A stretch of 64,000 nucleotides of DNA from Streptococcus parasanguinis (GTDB taxonomy: Bacteria; Bacillota; Bacilli; Lactobacillales; Streptococcaceae), in contig NZ_JALDUR010000006.1 in assembly GCF_023109675.1 (NCBI RefSeq), forward strand, positions 62,001 to 126,000. The letters are read 5' to 3'. The notes under the pieces were generated by a model, which did no database searches, had not been told where the DNA came from, and saw nothing but the letters and a program-made list of their open reading frames with translations. A program made the position numbers and the translations under genes. This document shows positions 55,349 to 64,000 of the stretch, piece by piece (the stretch's first letter is position 1; each line of letters opens with the position of its first letter).

Positions 55349-58342
55349 CTACCTCCCCACTCTTAGCGGTTCAATCACCTCTTCGATCAGTTGGGTATAG
55401 GCTTCTTTGATTTGTTTTTTGTAGCTGAGTGGGTTGAGGGCATCTGCTACTTCTGCTTTGTAGTCTTTGTAGCGTTGGCTCTTGGTCAGCTGGCTTTCTC
55501 CGGCTTGTTTTTTGGCGCCTTTGCGGTAGTGTTGGATATAGTAGCGGAGTTCGTCGGCTCCGATATACCAGTTTTTGGCGAAGCTTACGATATGGCTATC
55601 GATGACGGATTCGATCATCTGGTCCAAGACTCCGGTGATGGATTGTCCTCGGTAGCGTTCGGGCTCTTCTTGGACTTGGGTCCAGAGGTTTTGGATGATC
55701 TCCGCTAGGCTTGGATTGGTCCGGTTCAGGCTCTCGATATAGCTATCCACGGTTGCGATATCTTTGTCACTCAGGGTCTGCTCGTCATTCTCCTCCTGCT
55801 GGATCATACTCTGGATCAGCATCAGGATATAGGCATAGTTGATCTCATCGACTTGGACAGACTCTAGCTCATAGTGGATGTCTAGCTCATCTTGGCTGTC
55901 CACTTCTGGATCCCTGCTCTTGATCTCTGCCAGGATATTTTGATAGAGGCCTAGATAGGCTTCGAGCTGGTTGTCGCTGAGGCCGGTCTCCCGATAGATC
56001 TCTTCCTTATCGTACTCTGAGTAGACACGGATTGAGGCTTGGTACTTGTCAAAGACCTGATAGGCTTTAGCGACCTTGCGGAGCTGAGCTGTTGGAGCTT
56101 GCTCGAGGGCGACTCCTTCTTCTTCGAAGTCTGTGACTTGGCCTTTAAACTCTGCCCAGGCTTTTAAGAAGTTGCGCTTCTCTTCTTCCCAGCTAGGTGC
56201 CAGGACCTCATTTTCTCCTCCATTGGAGTAGAGTTTGAGGGCATTATCGACGGCTTCCTTAAAGGCTTGAGGACGTTGGAAGGTGATGATATGGCCGAAG
56301 TGCTTCTTGTCATCAAAAATCCGATTGGTCCGGCTAAAGGCCTGGATCAAGTCCTGTGGACGCATGGGCTTGCGATCGATAAAGAGTGTAGAAAGGCAAG
56401 GTGCATCAAAACCGGTCAAGAGACGGTCAACCACGATGACCAGATCCAACTGTTCATTGCGGTAGAGATACTTGTCCTGCTTTCTAGCCAAGCGATTATT
56501 GACATCGGTGTTAAAGCCCCGCAGATCCGCTAGGCTAAAATGCGTACCAAACTCTTGGTTGTAGTCCTCCATGACCTGCTTCATGTGGTCTTGGTAGCCG
56601 ATGGATTCTTCCTCATTTTCAGACACCGAGTAAGTGATGGTGAATTTTGGAAAATCTGGCAAATGGCGTTTGACCCGCTCGGAGACCTTGACCCGCTCCT
56701 TGCCAGCGAGAATGCTCTTGAGCAGATTATAATAGGCCTGTGCCCGTGGGATAGACTTGACTGTCAAGATAGCCTCATAGCTCTTTCCGACTCCTTTAGG
56801 GATATTGAGCTGTTGCTGGCTCTTATTGAGGATGGCATCGAGAACTTCTAGCATGTGCTCCTTGTCCTCGTAGGCATGGTCTGGGATCTCTTCTTCTAGC
56901 AGGTCTGAGATGATGGTGTTGCGGTAGTCTACCTTAAAGCCCAAAACCGCTCCATCATGGATGGCTTCCTTGACCGTGTATTCATGTAGGCGATCACCAT
57001 ACTGTTGGTGGGTGGTCTGAGCCAGGTCTCCCACTTGTTTGCGTTTGTTTTCCTTGAAGATTGGAGTCCCTGTAAAGCCATACCAGAGAGAGTTCTTGAA
57101 GTAGGCCTTGATTTCCTTTTGCGTCTGTGGGGTGACCGCCCGGTGGCACTCATCCACGACAAAGGCCACGCGCAGGTCCTTGATCTTCCCAGCATCCCGC
57201 TGGTACTTCCCTTCTTCAAACTTGCGCATCATAGTCGTGATTTTCTGGATGGTCGTGACCACCACGCGCTTGTCATTGCCTCCTAAGCGCTTGACCAGTT
57301 CATGGGTATTGTCCGTCTCGTCGATATCGATGACATCATTGGCCGCATAAGAGAGGAAGGACGAAGTCGTCTGCTGGTCCAGGTCTCTGCGGTCGACGAC
57401 AAAGATGGTCTTTTGTATAGCAGGAATCTGCAAGAGATTGCGCGCTACCTTGTAAGAGGTCAGGGTCTTTCCTGATCCGGTCGTATGCCAGATATAGCCC
57501 GACTCTTGGCGACGAGAGGCTTCCTGTACAGCCTCAATGGCATGGATCTGGTAGGGACGCAGGAGGATGAGGGCTTTCTTACTATCATCGATGACCGAGT
57601 ACTGCATGACCATCTGGTGGGCCCGTGGGATCGAAAGAACCTCATGGGCAAAGCTGTTAAGATCGATCATGGGCTGGTTGTCCTTGTCCACCCACTTGGT
57701 CAGAAATTGCTTGTTTAACTTGCTTTCACGCGCTGCAGCGATATAGCGTGTATCGACCTTATTGGTAACGACAAACATCTGTAAGCTCGAGTAAATCCCC
57801 CGGAACTTGCCTTCACGGTCGTACTTCTTTATCTGGTGAAAGGCATCTAGAAAGGCCACTCGTGGACTCTTGAGTTCGATATGGATGAGGGGAAGTCCAT
57901 TGATCAGAAGGGTCGTATCGAGCCGTCGATCCTGGTCTAGCGGATAGGCCTTGTCGCGTTCGACTTGGTTGACCACTTCATAGCTCGACTTACCAGCTGC
58001 GATATTGTCCCGCCAGATGACCGCGAGACGAATGGTGCCTAGACTAGCATCTTCTCGCTGGACTTCTACCTTGGCGATCCCATTTTCACCAGCAAGCCAC
58101 TTGGCCGCTTCATAATAGCTGACAAAGTTGAGCTGGTTCTTGATCTGGCGCTTTTCTTGCTCGGTCAAGGGATGGTCCGCCAACAAGGCGACATTGTTTT
58201 GCGCGAGCTTGTCAAAGAAATTGTCCCATAACTGGTCTTCATTCTTGAGATCCTCGCGATAAGTCCACTGACTCTCTCCTGATGTCAACTGCTGGATCAA
58301 CTGTCTTTCAATCTCAAGTTCTGGAGTTGCTACTGCCTTCAT
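55349..58342 (-). CDS. hsdR: Type I restriction enzyme, R subunit
   Basis: ATP-driven translocase and nuclease of the type I system. The 997-aa protein has the PD-(D/E)XK nuclease (Asp 142, E-L-K near 156-158), helicase Walker A H-T-T-G-S-G-K-T (286-293), a D-E-C-H box and G-F-T-G-T-P, then the C-terminal domain that contacts HsdM. The ATG at 58342 follows AAAAGGATAGA and lies downstream of the -10 at 58377-58385; 32 codons further up are outside the transcript. First gene of the R-sir2-herA-nuc-S operon. Confidence 0.95.
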   Translation of the reverse strand: MKAVATPELEIERQLIQQLTSGESQWTYREDLKNEDQLWDNFFDKLAQNNVALLADHPLTEQEKRQIKNQLNFVSYYEAAKWLAGENGIAKVEVQREDASLGTIRLAVIWRDNIAAGKSSYEVVNQVERDKAYPLDQDRRLDTTLLINGLPLIHIELKSPRVAFLDAFHQIKKYDREGKFRGIYSSLQMFVVTNKVDTRYIAAARESKLNKQFLTKWVDKDNQPMIDLNSFAHEVLSIPRAHQMVMQYSVIDDSKKALILLRPYQIHAIEAVQEASRRQESGYIWHTTGSGKTLTSYKVARNLLQIPAIQKTIFVVDRRDLDQQTTSSFLSYAANDVIDIDETDNTHELVKRLGGNDKRVVVTTIQKITTMMRKFEEGKYQRDAGKIKDLRVAFVVDECHRAVTPQTQKEIKAYFKNSLWYGFTGTPIFKENKRKQVGDLAQTTHQQYGDRLHEYTVKEAIHDGAVLGFKVDYRNTIISDLLEEEIPDHAYEDKEHMLEVLDAILNKSQQQLNIPKGVGKSYEAILTVKSIPRAQAYYNLLKSILAGKERVKVSERVKRHLPDFPKFTITYSVSENEEESIGYQDHMKQVMEDYNQEFGTHFSLADLRGFNTDVNNRLARKQDKYLYRNEQLDLVIVVDRLLTGFDAPCLSTLFIDRKPMRPQDLIQAFSRTNRIFDDKKHFGHIITFQRPQAFKEAVDNALKLYSNGGENEVLAPSWEEEKRNFLKAWAEFKGQVTDFEEEGVALEQAPTAQLRKVAKAYQVFDKYQASIRVYSEYDKEEIYRETGLSDNQLEAYLGLYQNILAEIKSRDPEVDSQDELDIHYELESVQVDEINYAYILMLIQSMIQQEENDEQTLSDKDIATVDSYIESLNRTNPSLAEIIQNLWTQVQEEPERYRGQSITGVLDQMIESVIDSHIVSFAKNWYIGADELRYYIQHYRKGAKKQAGESQLTKSQRYKDYKAEVADALNPLSYKKQIKEAYTQLIEEVIEPLRVGR

Positions 58343-58376
58343 CCGTCTATCCTTTTCCTGTGCATAATCTCCTATT

Positions 58377-58385
58377 ATTATAGCA
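58377..58385 (-). promoter_or_regulatory. Extended -10 promoter of hsdR
   Basis: Minus strand TGCTATAAT. The RNA would begin near 58370 and read hsdR, sir2, herA, the nuclease gene and hsdS. Confidence 0.7.
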
Positions 58386-58436
58386 TGTTTGGGAAAGAAA
58401 TTAACGCTTTCAAAGCATTTTGTTGGTTTTTCGCGC

Positions 58437-58466
58437 AAAAAAACGAACCTGGTCTGGTTCGTTTTT
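58437..58466. terminator. Bidirectional terminator between the glycosylase gene and hsdR
   Basis: AAAACGAACC and GGTTCGTTTT stem with A and T runs on both sides; it ends the glycosylase transcript just before the hsdR promoter. Confidence 0.8.
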
Positions 58467-58467
58467 C

Positions 58468-58833
58468 TTAGTCAAGTTGGATTCCTTTTTCTGCTAGGTT
58501 CTCCAGGCATTCTTTCAGGTAACCCGCATGATGCTCGGGATAGATGGGGGTGCTCAAGGCTTCCTCTTCCAGTTCTGAATAAACTGGGCAGGTCTTGCCT
58601 CGGTAGGTCGATTCCCACCACTCTGGGCTGACCTTATAGCCACGAGCGGTCATCTCCTCCATGATCAGACGATGATAGGCATAGAGGCGATAGGGCGAGT
58701 AGTCAAAGACATAGTTGACCGTCGCGTGCTTCTTGCCCCAGCCATTACCTCGAAGGGCGCAACATTCCCGGTGTTGACCCAGGAGCTGGGGACGAGGGAG
58801 TTTGGGAATCAAGTCTTGGTGCCAGAGTCTCAT
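58468..58833 (-). CDS. Pyrimidine-dimer DNA glycosylase (TIGR02328)
   Basis: A 121-aa protein of the endonuclease V/pyrimidine-dimer glycosylase family: M-R-L-W-H at the start (Leu/Trp near the catalytic N-terminus), L-G-Q-H-R-E-C near 18-24 and N-x-V-x-D-Y near 40. The family cuts at UV-induced dimers. It follows the YbgA-like gene with no gap and is on the same strand; both end at the terminator before hsdR. Repair by a different substrate is possible. Confidence 0.85.
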   Translation of the reverse strand: MRLWHQDLIPKLPRPQLLGQHRECCALRGNGWGKKHATVNYVFDYSPYRLYAYHRLIMEEMTARGYKVSPEWWESTYRGKTCPVYSELEEEALSTPIYPEHHAGYLKECLENLAEKGIQLD

Positions 58834-59211
58834 CTATTGACCTCCTAGTAGCGTTGAATCTTGTAAGTAGCGATTCGGGTAGCGCTCAAGGAGAGTCTGG
58901 ATTCCCTTGATCAGATCTTCTTGCTGGGCTTGGCCATGCTGGTATTTCTCAAGTAGTAGCATAAAGTCCGCCTTTTCCTCTGCAGTCGCCTGCTTTTTGA
59001 AATAGCCCCAGATATGCTGAAAGGCATTGGAGACCTGGCCACGATTTTCTGGCAAGGCCAGCGCTTGCTGGATCAGGTCCTCGACGTGGCTGACCTCCAC
59101 CTGGTCTCGCTTGAGGTATTCCCGGATTTCCTTGTAAATATTGCTGGAATGACTCAGCACCAGGTATTTATTTTTCGCCCATAGGACTTGACAGTGATGT
59201 TTTTGCTCCAC
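58834..59211 (-). CDS. YbgA-like protein (DUF1722)
   Basis: A 125-aa protein resembling the YbgA/DUF1722 domain: W-A-x-x-K-Y-L-V-L-S-H-S near 10-21, N-A-F-Q-H-I-W-G-Y-F near 62-71 and a C-terminal P-x-R-Y-L-Q-D. Often found beside photolyase or UV-repair genes; here it directly precedes the pyrimidine-dimer glycosylase (stop and start 0 bp apart), which supports a DNA-repair link. Function unproven. Confidence 0.75.
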   Translation of the reverse strand: MEQKHHCQVLWAKNKYLVLSHSSNIYKEIREYLKRDQVEVSHVEDLIQQALALPENRGQVSNAFQHIWGYFKKQATAEEKADFMLLLEKYQHGQAQQEDLIKGIQTLLERYPNRYLQDSTLLGGQ

Positions 59212-59280
59212 TTTTGTCTCCTTTTGATCTTCTCTATGAATAGTCCTCCCATTATACCATGGAAATGATTCATTCCATCA

Positions 59281-59460
59281 AAAAAAGGCTGGGACAAAAG
59301 TCCTGGCCTCTTAATTGTTTTTGAATTGTAGAGCAAGACGCAGTGGTTGAGCGGGCACTACTACGCTGATTTCATCAGCTTTTATAGCCCTACTCAACTG
59401 TGCAGAGGTGGGACGACGAAATCGAATTCTAACGAATTACCGATTTCTGTCCTACTCTCT
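59281..59460 (-). repeat. Repeat family 1, copy E
   Basis: Minus-oriented complete copy ending GGCcAGGAC-TTTT-GTCCCAGCC and a T run; it closes the SemiSWEET gene at 59471. Confidence 0.9.
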
Positions 59461-59470
59461 CTTTCATTGA

Positions 59471-59728
59471 TTACAAGGCTGTGATGGCTGTGATCAAACC
59501 AAAGATGATCCCTGGTGCATTGGCTGCAGCAAGTGGAATATCGCGTTCTTTTTTGAAGAGTCCGTAGTAAACCCAAAGGCTACAGTTGATGGCTGCGACA
59601 AGGGGTTGAACAAAGTTCCCTTTGTGACCTGCGAGGTTATCCATGATTTGTGGGAAGTAAGACACATACATCATAACAGACATAAAGGTCGCAACCCAAC
59701 CAAGAATTTTCATTTGTTTTTCATTCAT
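59471..59728 (-). CDS. SemiSWEET sugar transporter 1
   Basis: An 85-aa membrane protein with three helices (about 8-28, 40-58, 65-83) and the Y-F-P-Q-I PQ-loop near 24-28; N-x-S-L-W-V-Y-Y-G near 48. Half-size SWEET; works as a dimer to carry sugars across the membrane. Transcribed divergently from a second copy at 60017, with 288 bp between. Confidence 0.9.
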   Translation of the reverse strand: MNEKQMKILGWVATFMSVMMYVSYFPQIMDNLAGHKGNFVQPLVAAINCSLWVYYGLFKKERDIPLAAANAPGIIFGLITAITAL

Positions 59729-59770
59729 TTTGAAACTACCATTTCCTTTTCTTTTTTTAAAGTATGCACT

Positions 59771-59799
59771 ATTCTACCTTTTGTCCTTTACAAATTCAA
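59771..59799 (-). promoter_or_regulatory. Promoter of SemiSWEET 1
   Basis: Minus strand TTGAAT, 17-bp spacer, TAGAAT. The other half of the 288-bp gap must hold the promoter of SemiSWEET 2; no clear -35/-10 pair was found there. Confidence 0.5.
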
Positions 59800-60016
59800 G
59801 TCTTTTTTTCAAATGTTACCGAACTGTAAAGTGTCACAATCTTGTGATTTTGCAGGAAGATGGATTTCTTTTCGAGAGAGTCTTCTCTCTAGTTGCTATT
59901 TTTTTGACACATTGTCTAATTTTGTGCGAATGTAATCATTTTCATCTTGCATAGCATGCAAATTAATTGCATTTTCTTCCTACTTATGCTATTTTGATAC
60001 ACAGAGGTAAAATTTT

Positions 60017-60280
60017 ATGAATAAACAAAAAATCAACCAAATCGTTGGCTCGATCGGTGCCTTTATTGGGATTATCGTTTTCATTGCCTACATCCCACAA
60101 ATTATTGCTAATTTACAGGGAAACAAGGCCCAACCTTTCCAACCCTTGTCAGCTGCTATTTCTTGCTTGATCTGGGTCATTTATGGTTGGACAAAGGAAC
60201 CTAAAAAAGACTGGATTTTGATCATTCCGAATTCGGCAGGTGTCATCCTAGGAGGATTGACTTTCCTTACATCACTTTAA
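60017..60280 (+). CDS. SemiSWEET sugar transporter 2
   Basis: An 87-aa three-helix protein with Y-I-P-Q-I near 25-29, L-I-W-V-I-Y-G near 50-56 and a C-terminal third helix. AGAGGTAAAA precedes the ATG. It is more diverged from copy 1 than a recent duplicate would be. Substrate unknown; related proteins carry mono- or disaccharides. Confidence 0.9.
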   Translation: MNKQKINQIVGSIGAFIGIIVFIAYIPQIIANLQGNKAQPFQPLSAAISCLIWVIYGWTKEPKKDWILIIPNSAGVILGGLTFLTSL

Positions 60281-60292
60281 TAGAAAGCGAAC

Positions 60293-60324
60293 AAAGACTG
60301 AACTCGACTGGTTCAGTCTTTTTT
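60293..60324 (+). terminator. Terminator of SemiSWEET 2
   Basis: AAAGACTGAAC and GTTCAGTCTTT with a T run. Between here and repeat copy 3 (60483) no gene was seen. Confidence 0.85.
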
Positions 60325-60482
60325 ATATCCCTTTGAAAAGCAAAAACAATCGCTGTCGATTTTCGCACAAAAGCCCGCCATGAGCGAGCTTAAAAAGTTG
60401 ACAATTTTTACTTTGAATAACCTAATCTGGACTATTGTGCAAAAATATCCAAATGATTTCTAATTATTATTTAGAGTATATT

Positions 60483-60620
60483 GAAACTTTCCGCTGTGAG
60501 AAAAGTGCCTGAAATAATCATGTTTCAGGCACTCGGAAATATTGAGACCTTAGGCTCAATAATTAGTCATGGAACTTCTTCGAAGTTCGCTGACGTCCGT
60601 ACTCACCTAAGGAAAGTTTC
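60483..60620. repeat. Repeat family 2, copy 3 (most diverged)
   Basis: Arms GAAACTTTCC (60483-60492) and GGAAAGTTTC (60611-60620). Inner stems are AGTGCCTGAAAT/ATGTTTCAGGCACT and ATTGAG/CTCAAT (copies 1 and 2 have TTTTGAA/TTCAAAA), so both stems differ from the others but still pair. Confidence 0.85.
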
Positions 60621-60645
60621 TAATTTGATTCGAGCTTCTCTCTCC

Positions 60646-62631
60646 TTATATCTGCACAATCTTACGATAGCTCCGAGAGGTGATCCAAAAGACGATCAAG
60701 TAGGTGATGAGAAAGACAGCACAGACACTGAGGGTCACGACGAGGACTTGGCCACTATTGATGACACCGAGCACTTTGAGAATGAGGCGGATCATATGGT
60801 AGGCAAAGGCCAGGTGGACAAAGGCAAAGATAAGAGGGAGGAAGAAGACGGTCCGCACTTGACGGTTGATGGTCCGTTTGACCTCGTGTTCATCAAGCCC
60901 CACCTGTTGGAGGATGACGAAGCGATCACGGTCTTCATAGCCTTCTGAGATTTGCTTGTAGTAAATGACGATGACCGTTCCGACCATAAAGATCAGTGAC
61001 AAGAAAATCCCGATAAAGAAGATGCCACCAAAGAGGCTATTCAACTCTGCCACATCATTGGCTCGGTTACCTCCATAGATAAATGTTCCTTGACCCTGTT
61101 GGCTGCTCAATTCATCGATCATCTTGTCATAACTAGCTGCTAGCTTGAGCTGCTGGTCTTCATCGACATTGACATTGAAACCACCGTAGATATTGGTATT
61201 GATGGCAAGATTTGGAAACTGGGCGACAAAGGCTGAGAGGTCAGGCACGATCAGGTAGTTGAAATCCTCCGTCAGCATATTAAACTGATTGGGCACGTGA
61301 TCGGTGATAAAATCCTTGCTCACTTCTTCCTTGACTTGGAAGTCATGCCCGTTGATAGTAAACTGCTTTTGCCCTGTCAGAGCCTTGTTATGAGCAAAGA
61401 GGATGACTTGGTTGCCGGTCAGATCGACCTTTTCTCCGGTCATTTGTTCATAGCTAGCTGCATCAAAGACCATAAAGACAGTTTTGGGAGTGACGTTGCG
61501 CTCATCAGCTGGATAGACGGTGAAAGCCGTGCCATTTTGTGATTTAACTCCAAAGTTGGCATAGGTCATCAGGTCACGATTTTTGATCTCAAGATGATGC
61601 TCAGAGGCAAATTCATCAAATTTCTGGTTGATTTGCTCTAGGTCTACCCCTTTTCCTTGGACAGAGAAATCATGAGGAGACATGATCTTCTTGATCGTTT
61701 CACCACCGATATAGATGTTGGTCGCAGCAGAAATGGTTACCAATACCATGGTCGAGAGGATGGCAATGGTCGCAAGGCCCACTGCATTCTTCTTCATGCG
61801 ATAGATGAGGTTAGAGACCGAGATCATGTTGTTGGGTTGGTAATAATAGTTCTTCTTTTTCTTAAGCAGATGCAAGAAGACGGTGATCCCCGCATTAAAG
61901 AGCAGGTAGGTCCCGATCATGACCAAGATAACGGCTAAAAAGAAGGTCACAAGCGCAATGATAGGGTCTTTGACAGACACAGCTAGGTAGTAGCCAAAAC
62001 CGAGAGAGGCTAAGCCAAGGATGGTTTGGGGCCACAAGAAGCGGGCTTTCTTTTCACCACTAGCCTTCTCACGCGTCAACTGCAGGGCATTCAAACGGAG
62101 AATGCGCCAAGCATTGAGAAGAACCAAAAGACCAAAGGTGAGACCAAAGGTGACAAAGACCAGGACGACAATCCCAGGTTGGAAGGTAGATACCAGCTGG
62201 ACCTTCATCTTCATGAGTTTCAAGAGGAAGGCAAAGATCAGCTTGTCAAAGAGAGCTCCGATCAAGACTCCGGCTGAGATGGTTAGAAAGCCAAAAAGCA
62301 AGAGTTCCTTGAAAATCATGCTGATGAGATGGCGTTTCTCAAGGCCCAGCATGCTGTAGATGCCCAGCTCCTTGGAGCGGTTTTTCATGACGAAGCTATT
62401 GGCATAAAGCACGATGATGGCCCCCGCGACATTGACCACGAAGAATCCCAAGCTGAGGGTGAACACTATAGAAGAGCCCCCTCGAAGCTCGGAAATGCGA
62501 GGATTAAAGGTCAGGGAGTCAAAGAGATAGGCGATGGTCACTGCGAGAATGACTGCAATCGCAAAGGGATAATAGAGCTTGCGGTTCTTGATGAGATTGG
62601 AGCAAGCTAATTTAGTGGTTAATCGTAACAT
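60646..62631 (-). CDS. BceB-type ABC permease, copy 2
   Basis: A 661-aa permease with the same plan as the one at 35001-37007: ten helices and a 200-residue extracellular domain (about 315-515), K-N-R-S-K-E-L-G-I-Y-S-M-L-G near 83. The two differ clearly, most strongly in the extracellular domain that decides peptide specificity. It begins at the base after its ATPase stop. Next to a sensor kinase, so this is the copy with the cognate two-component system. Confidence 0.9.
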   Translation of the reverse strand: MLRLTTKLACSNLIKNRKLYYPFAIAVILAVTIAYLFDSLTFNPRISELRGGSSIVFTLSLGFFVVNVAGAIIVLYANSFVMKNRSKELGIYSMLGLEKRHLISMIFKELLLFGFLTISAGVLIGALFDKLIFAFLLKLMKMKVQLVSTFQPGIVVLVFVTFGLTFGLLVLLNAWRILRLNALQLTREKASGEKKARFLWPQTILGLASLGFGYYLAVSVKDPIIALVTFFLAVILVMIGTYLLFNAGITVFLHLLKKKKNYYYQPNNMISVSNLIYRMKKNAVGLATIAILSTMVLVTISAATNIYIGGETIKKIMSPHDFSVQGKGVDLEQINQKFDEFASEHHLEIKNRDLMTYANFGVKSQNGTAFTVYPADERNVTPKTVFMVFDAASYEQMTGEKVDLTGNQVILFAHNKALTGQKQFTINGHDFQVKEEVSKDFITDHVPNQFNMLTEDFNYLIVPDLSAFVAQFPNLAINTNIYGGFNVNVDEDQQLKLAASYDKMIDELSSQQGQGTFIYGGNRANDVAELNSLFGGIFFIGIFLSLIFMVGTVIVIYYKQISEGYEDRDRFVILQQVGLDEHEVKRTINRQVRTVFFLPLIFAFVHLAFAYHMIRLILKVLGVINSGQVLVVTLSVCAVFLITYLIVFWITSRSYRKIVQI

Positions 62632-63390
62632 CTACTCCACCTCACTTGCCATGACCGTCAAGGTATCCGAGATTTCTTGGAACATCTGACGCTCTGTCTT
62701 TTCCCCGCGGAAGATCTGGTTGTAGAGAATTCCGTCTTTGATAAAGAGCACGCGCTTGGCCCGAGCAGCCGCTGCAGTTGAGTGGGTCACCATGAGGATG
62801 GTTTGGCCCATGCTATTAATATCTTCAAAGACATCTAGCAAAGCAGCTGATGACTTGGAATCCAGCGCCCCTGTTGGCTCATCAGCAAGGAGAATTTCAG
62901 GTGAGGTGATGATGGCCCGTGCTACAGCCACCCGTTGTTTTTGCCCACCAGAGATTTCGTAAGGATATTTTTCAAGGAGCTGGTGAATACCCAATTCTCG
63001 ACTGACGCTATCCACCTTGCTCATCATTTCCTTGACCGGTCTGCGAGAAAGGACCAAAGGTAAGAGGATATTGTCCTTGACAGACAAGGTGTCGAGCAGG
63101 TTGAAATCTTGAAACACGAAGCCTAGTTTTTCCCGACGAAAGCTCGAGGCATCCTTGTTCTTGATGGTCGAGGTATCGGTACCGTTGAGGTAGACCCGTC
63201 CTTCGGTCGGCTGGTCCAGCATGGCTAGGATATTGAGGAGGGTCGATTTCCCGGACCCTGATTCCCCCATGATGGCGACGTATTCACCCTTTTCCACGGT
63301 GAAGTGAATGTCCTTTAGGGCTTCGACCTGCGTCCCTTGAAAGCGGGTTTTGTAGATTTTTTTGATGTGTTGAACGTCTAGCAATGACAT
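62632..63390 (-). CDS. BceA-type ABC ATP-binding protein, copy 2
   Basis: A 252-aa ATPase with the same Walker A, Q-loop, signature and Walker B as the copy at 36997-37764; the DNA is nearly the same over most of its length, while the flanking permeases are not. Only the last residues (M-A-S-E-V-E versus M-A-G-K-E-D-R-D-V) and about two others differ. It follows the 42-aa gene by 15 bp. Confidence 0.93.
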   Translation of the reverse strand: MSLLDVQHIKKIYKTRFQGTQVEALKDIHFTVEKGEYVAIMGESGSGKSTLLNILAMLDQPTEGRVYLNGTDTSTIKNKDASSFRREKLGFVFQDFNLLDTLSVKDNILLPLVLSRRPVKEMMSKVDSVSRELGIHQLLEKYPYEISGGQKQRVAVARAIITSPEILLADEPTGALDSKSSAALLDVFEDINSMGQTILMVTHSTAAAARAKRVLFIKDGILYNQIFRGEKTERQMFQEISDTLTVMASEVE

Positions 63391-63405
63391 ACTTTTCTCC
63401 TTTTA

Positions 63406-63534
63406 CTAGTAGATCAAGAAAAATTCTTGGGTTTGTTGCAGGACTTGGAGACCAAATTCCGTCTTTTCAAGATCGGTTTGGTTACAGGGTTTCTCAGTCT
63501 TTTTGAGTTGTTTCATCCATTTCAAGAGTTTCAT
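63406..63534 (-). CDS. Small basic protein, 42 aa, unknown
   Basis: ATG at 63534 after a perfect AAGGAGGTC (63541-63549), reading M-K-L-L-K-W-M-K-Q-L-K-K-T-E-K then P-C-N-Q-T-D-L-E-K and ending F-F-L-I-Y. No signal peptide or membrane helix; basic N-terminus. It lies between the kinase gene and bceA copy 2, in one direction, under the operator at 63621-63640. Too short for most gene callers. Possibly a regulator or accessory of the exporter; unproven. Confidence 0.7.
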   Translation of the reverse strand: MKLLKWMKQLKKTEKPCNQTDLEKTEFGLQVLQQTQEFFLIY

Positions 63535-63618
63535 TTTCTTGACCTCCTTCATTTGATGAGACTATTGTATAAAAAATAAAAGGCGGCTACCATAACCTAA
63601 CCTTTCATTTTACCGTTT

Positions 63619-63640
63619 ATTTCTTACATTTTTGTAAGAT
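63619..63640 (-). promoter_or_regulatory. Inverted-repeat operator upstream of BceAB copy 2
   Basis: TCTTACA, TTTT, TGTAAGA (63622-63628, 63633-63639). The surrounding block matches the one before copy 1 (37872-37893). A TACAATAG -10-like box follows about 60 bp downstream. Confidence 0.7.
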
Positions 63641-63649
63641 GGGGAAATC

Positions 63650-64000
63650 TTAATCCATGACCAACTTCTTCTCTTCAAAGCGAATGGCAACGGTCGTGCC
63701 TTGACCGACCTCTGAATGGAGGGTGATCCTGTGACCCAATTGCTCTGCGATTTTCTTAGACAGATAGAGCCCTAGCCCTGAGGATTGCTGGGTCAGGTGG
63801 CCATTATAGCCGGAGAAGCCCCTCTCAAAGACGCGAAGGACATCGCTATTTTTGATCCCAATCCCGCTATCTTTTATATAGAGAGTCTGGTCTTTGAAAT
63901 AGATCTCAATCCCACCTGTGCTGGTGTACTTGAGGCTATTGGACAAGAGCTGCTCGATAATGACCAGGAGCCACTTACGATCGGTGATGACCTCCTGCTC
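63650..64000 (-). CDS. Sensor histidine kinase, C-terminal part (BceS-like)
   Basis: The catalytic domain of a histidine kinase, starting outside the window. Visible: the N-box L-S-N-S-L-K-Y, G1 D-S-G-I-G-I, F-box/linker V-F-E-R-G-F-S-G, G2 G-L-G-L-Y-L-S-K-K. The last base of the stop is 15 bp before the operator. Its position next to BceAB copy 2 suggests a BceS-type kinase, which lacks an extracellular domain and is activated by the transporter; the N-terminal part is not visible to confirm this. Confidence 0.88.
   Translation of the reverse strand, partial: EQEVITDRKWLLVIIEQLLSNSLKYTSTGGIEIYFKDQTLYIKDSGIGIKNSDVLRVFERGFSGYNGHLTQQSSGLGLYLSKKIAEQLGHRITLHSEVGQGTTVAIRFEEKKLVMD

Noticed and set aside
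58343..58438. N-terminal extension of HsdR by 32 residues
   Set aside because: It overlaps the -10 promoter at 58377-58385, and an ATG with a good ribosome site lies at 58342.
59154..59336. Short frames in repeat family 1 (here and in other copies)
   Set aside because: The same residues appear in every copy because the repeat is shared; no ribosome site or conservation expected.
60481..60948. Plus-strand 155-aa open frame over the permease
   Set aside because: It begins in repeat family 2 and runs antisense to the BceB-type permease; acidic, repetitive composition, no ribosome site.

Overview
The window looks like chromosome of a viridans-group Streptococcus, probably the sanguinis/parasanguinis neighbourhood. 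This is inferred from gene content (cshA, prfC, murF-ddl-recR-pbp2b, glmU-nudF-macP-mtnN, AliA/AliB-type peptide-binding lipoproteins, BceAB-type exporters), moderate GC, AAGGAGG ribosome binding sites and extended -10 promoters. No rRNA, tRNA, CRISPR array or intact IS element was seen. Most genes read on the minus strand.

Layout. 1-1361: the 5' part of cshA with a long leader, and a convergent plus-strand structured RNA of about 250 nt that I could not assign to a family. 1360-10018: corA, a PH-domain protein, prfC, a DUF2207 membrane protein, three tandem TIGR02206 (YwaF-like) membrane paralogues and murF. 10296-14077: ddl, recR, pbp2b. 14499-18155: DUF421/DUF3290 pair, exoA, a VOC protein, an XRE regulator and a decayed stretch holding fragments of nth and of a thioesterase. 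18187-24203: peptide-binding lipoprotein, nth, mtnN, macP, nudF, glmU. 24494-34607: ASCH and Nudix proteins, an AT-rich ABC exporter, an SDR with a DUF2829 protein (the Tad2 family), an APC permease, a PadR-controlled operon and a second peptide-binding lipoprotein. 35001-46563: a BceAB-type exporter, two lipoproteins, a DUF915 hydrolase with a PTS IIC-like protein, an MFS pump, a VIT-type metal transporter, an FMN reductase and a 2-hydroxyacid dehydrogenase.

46717-59211 is a defence and DNA-processing island. An Rpn-type PD-(D/E)XK protein is followed by a type I restriction-modification locus (hsdR, hsdS, hsdM) split by two inserts: a HigBA-like toxin-antitoxin pair with its own promoter between hsdS and hsdM, and an AT-rich three-gene cassette between hsdR and hsdS. 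The cassette encodes a SIR2-like NADase, a HerA/DUF87 ATPase and a cytoplasmic EndA-like (beta-beta-alpha metal) nuclease. SIR2-HerA anti-phage pairs are known (Nezha). The third gene, translationally coupled to hsdS, is the part I do not recognise from a described system and is the best candidate for something new. The window ends with a UV-damage glycosylase, a YbgA-like protein, a divergent SemiSWEET pair, a second BceAB-type exporter with a 42-aa small protein, and the 3' end of a sensor kinase.

Two dispersed intergenic repeat families run through the window. Family 1 (about 180 bp, five main copies plus fragments) is three nested hairpins ending in a strong intrinsic terminator. Family 2 (about 140-150 bp, three copies) folds as a closed multi-stem structure whose stems are preserved by compensatory base changes. 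All family assignments are by reading motifs in the translated sequence; no database search was run.
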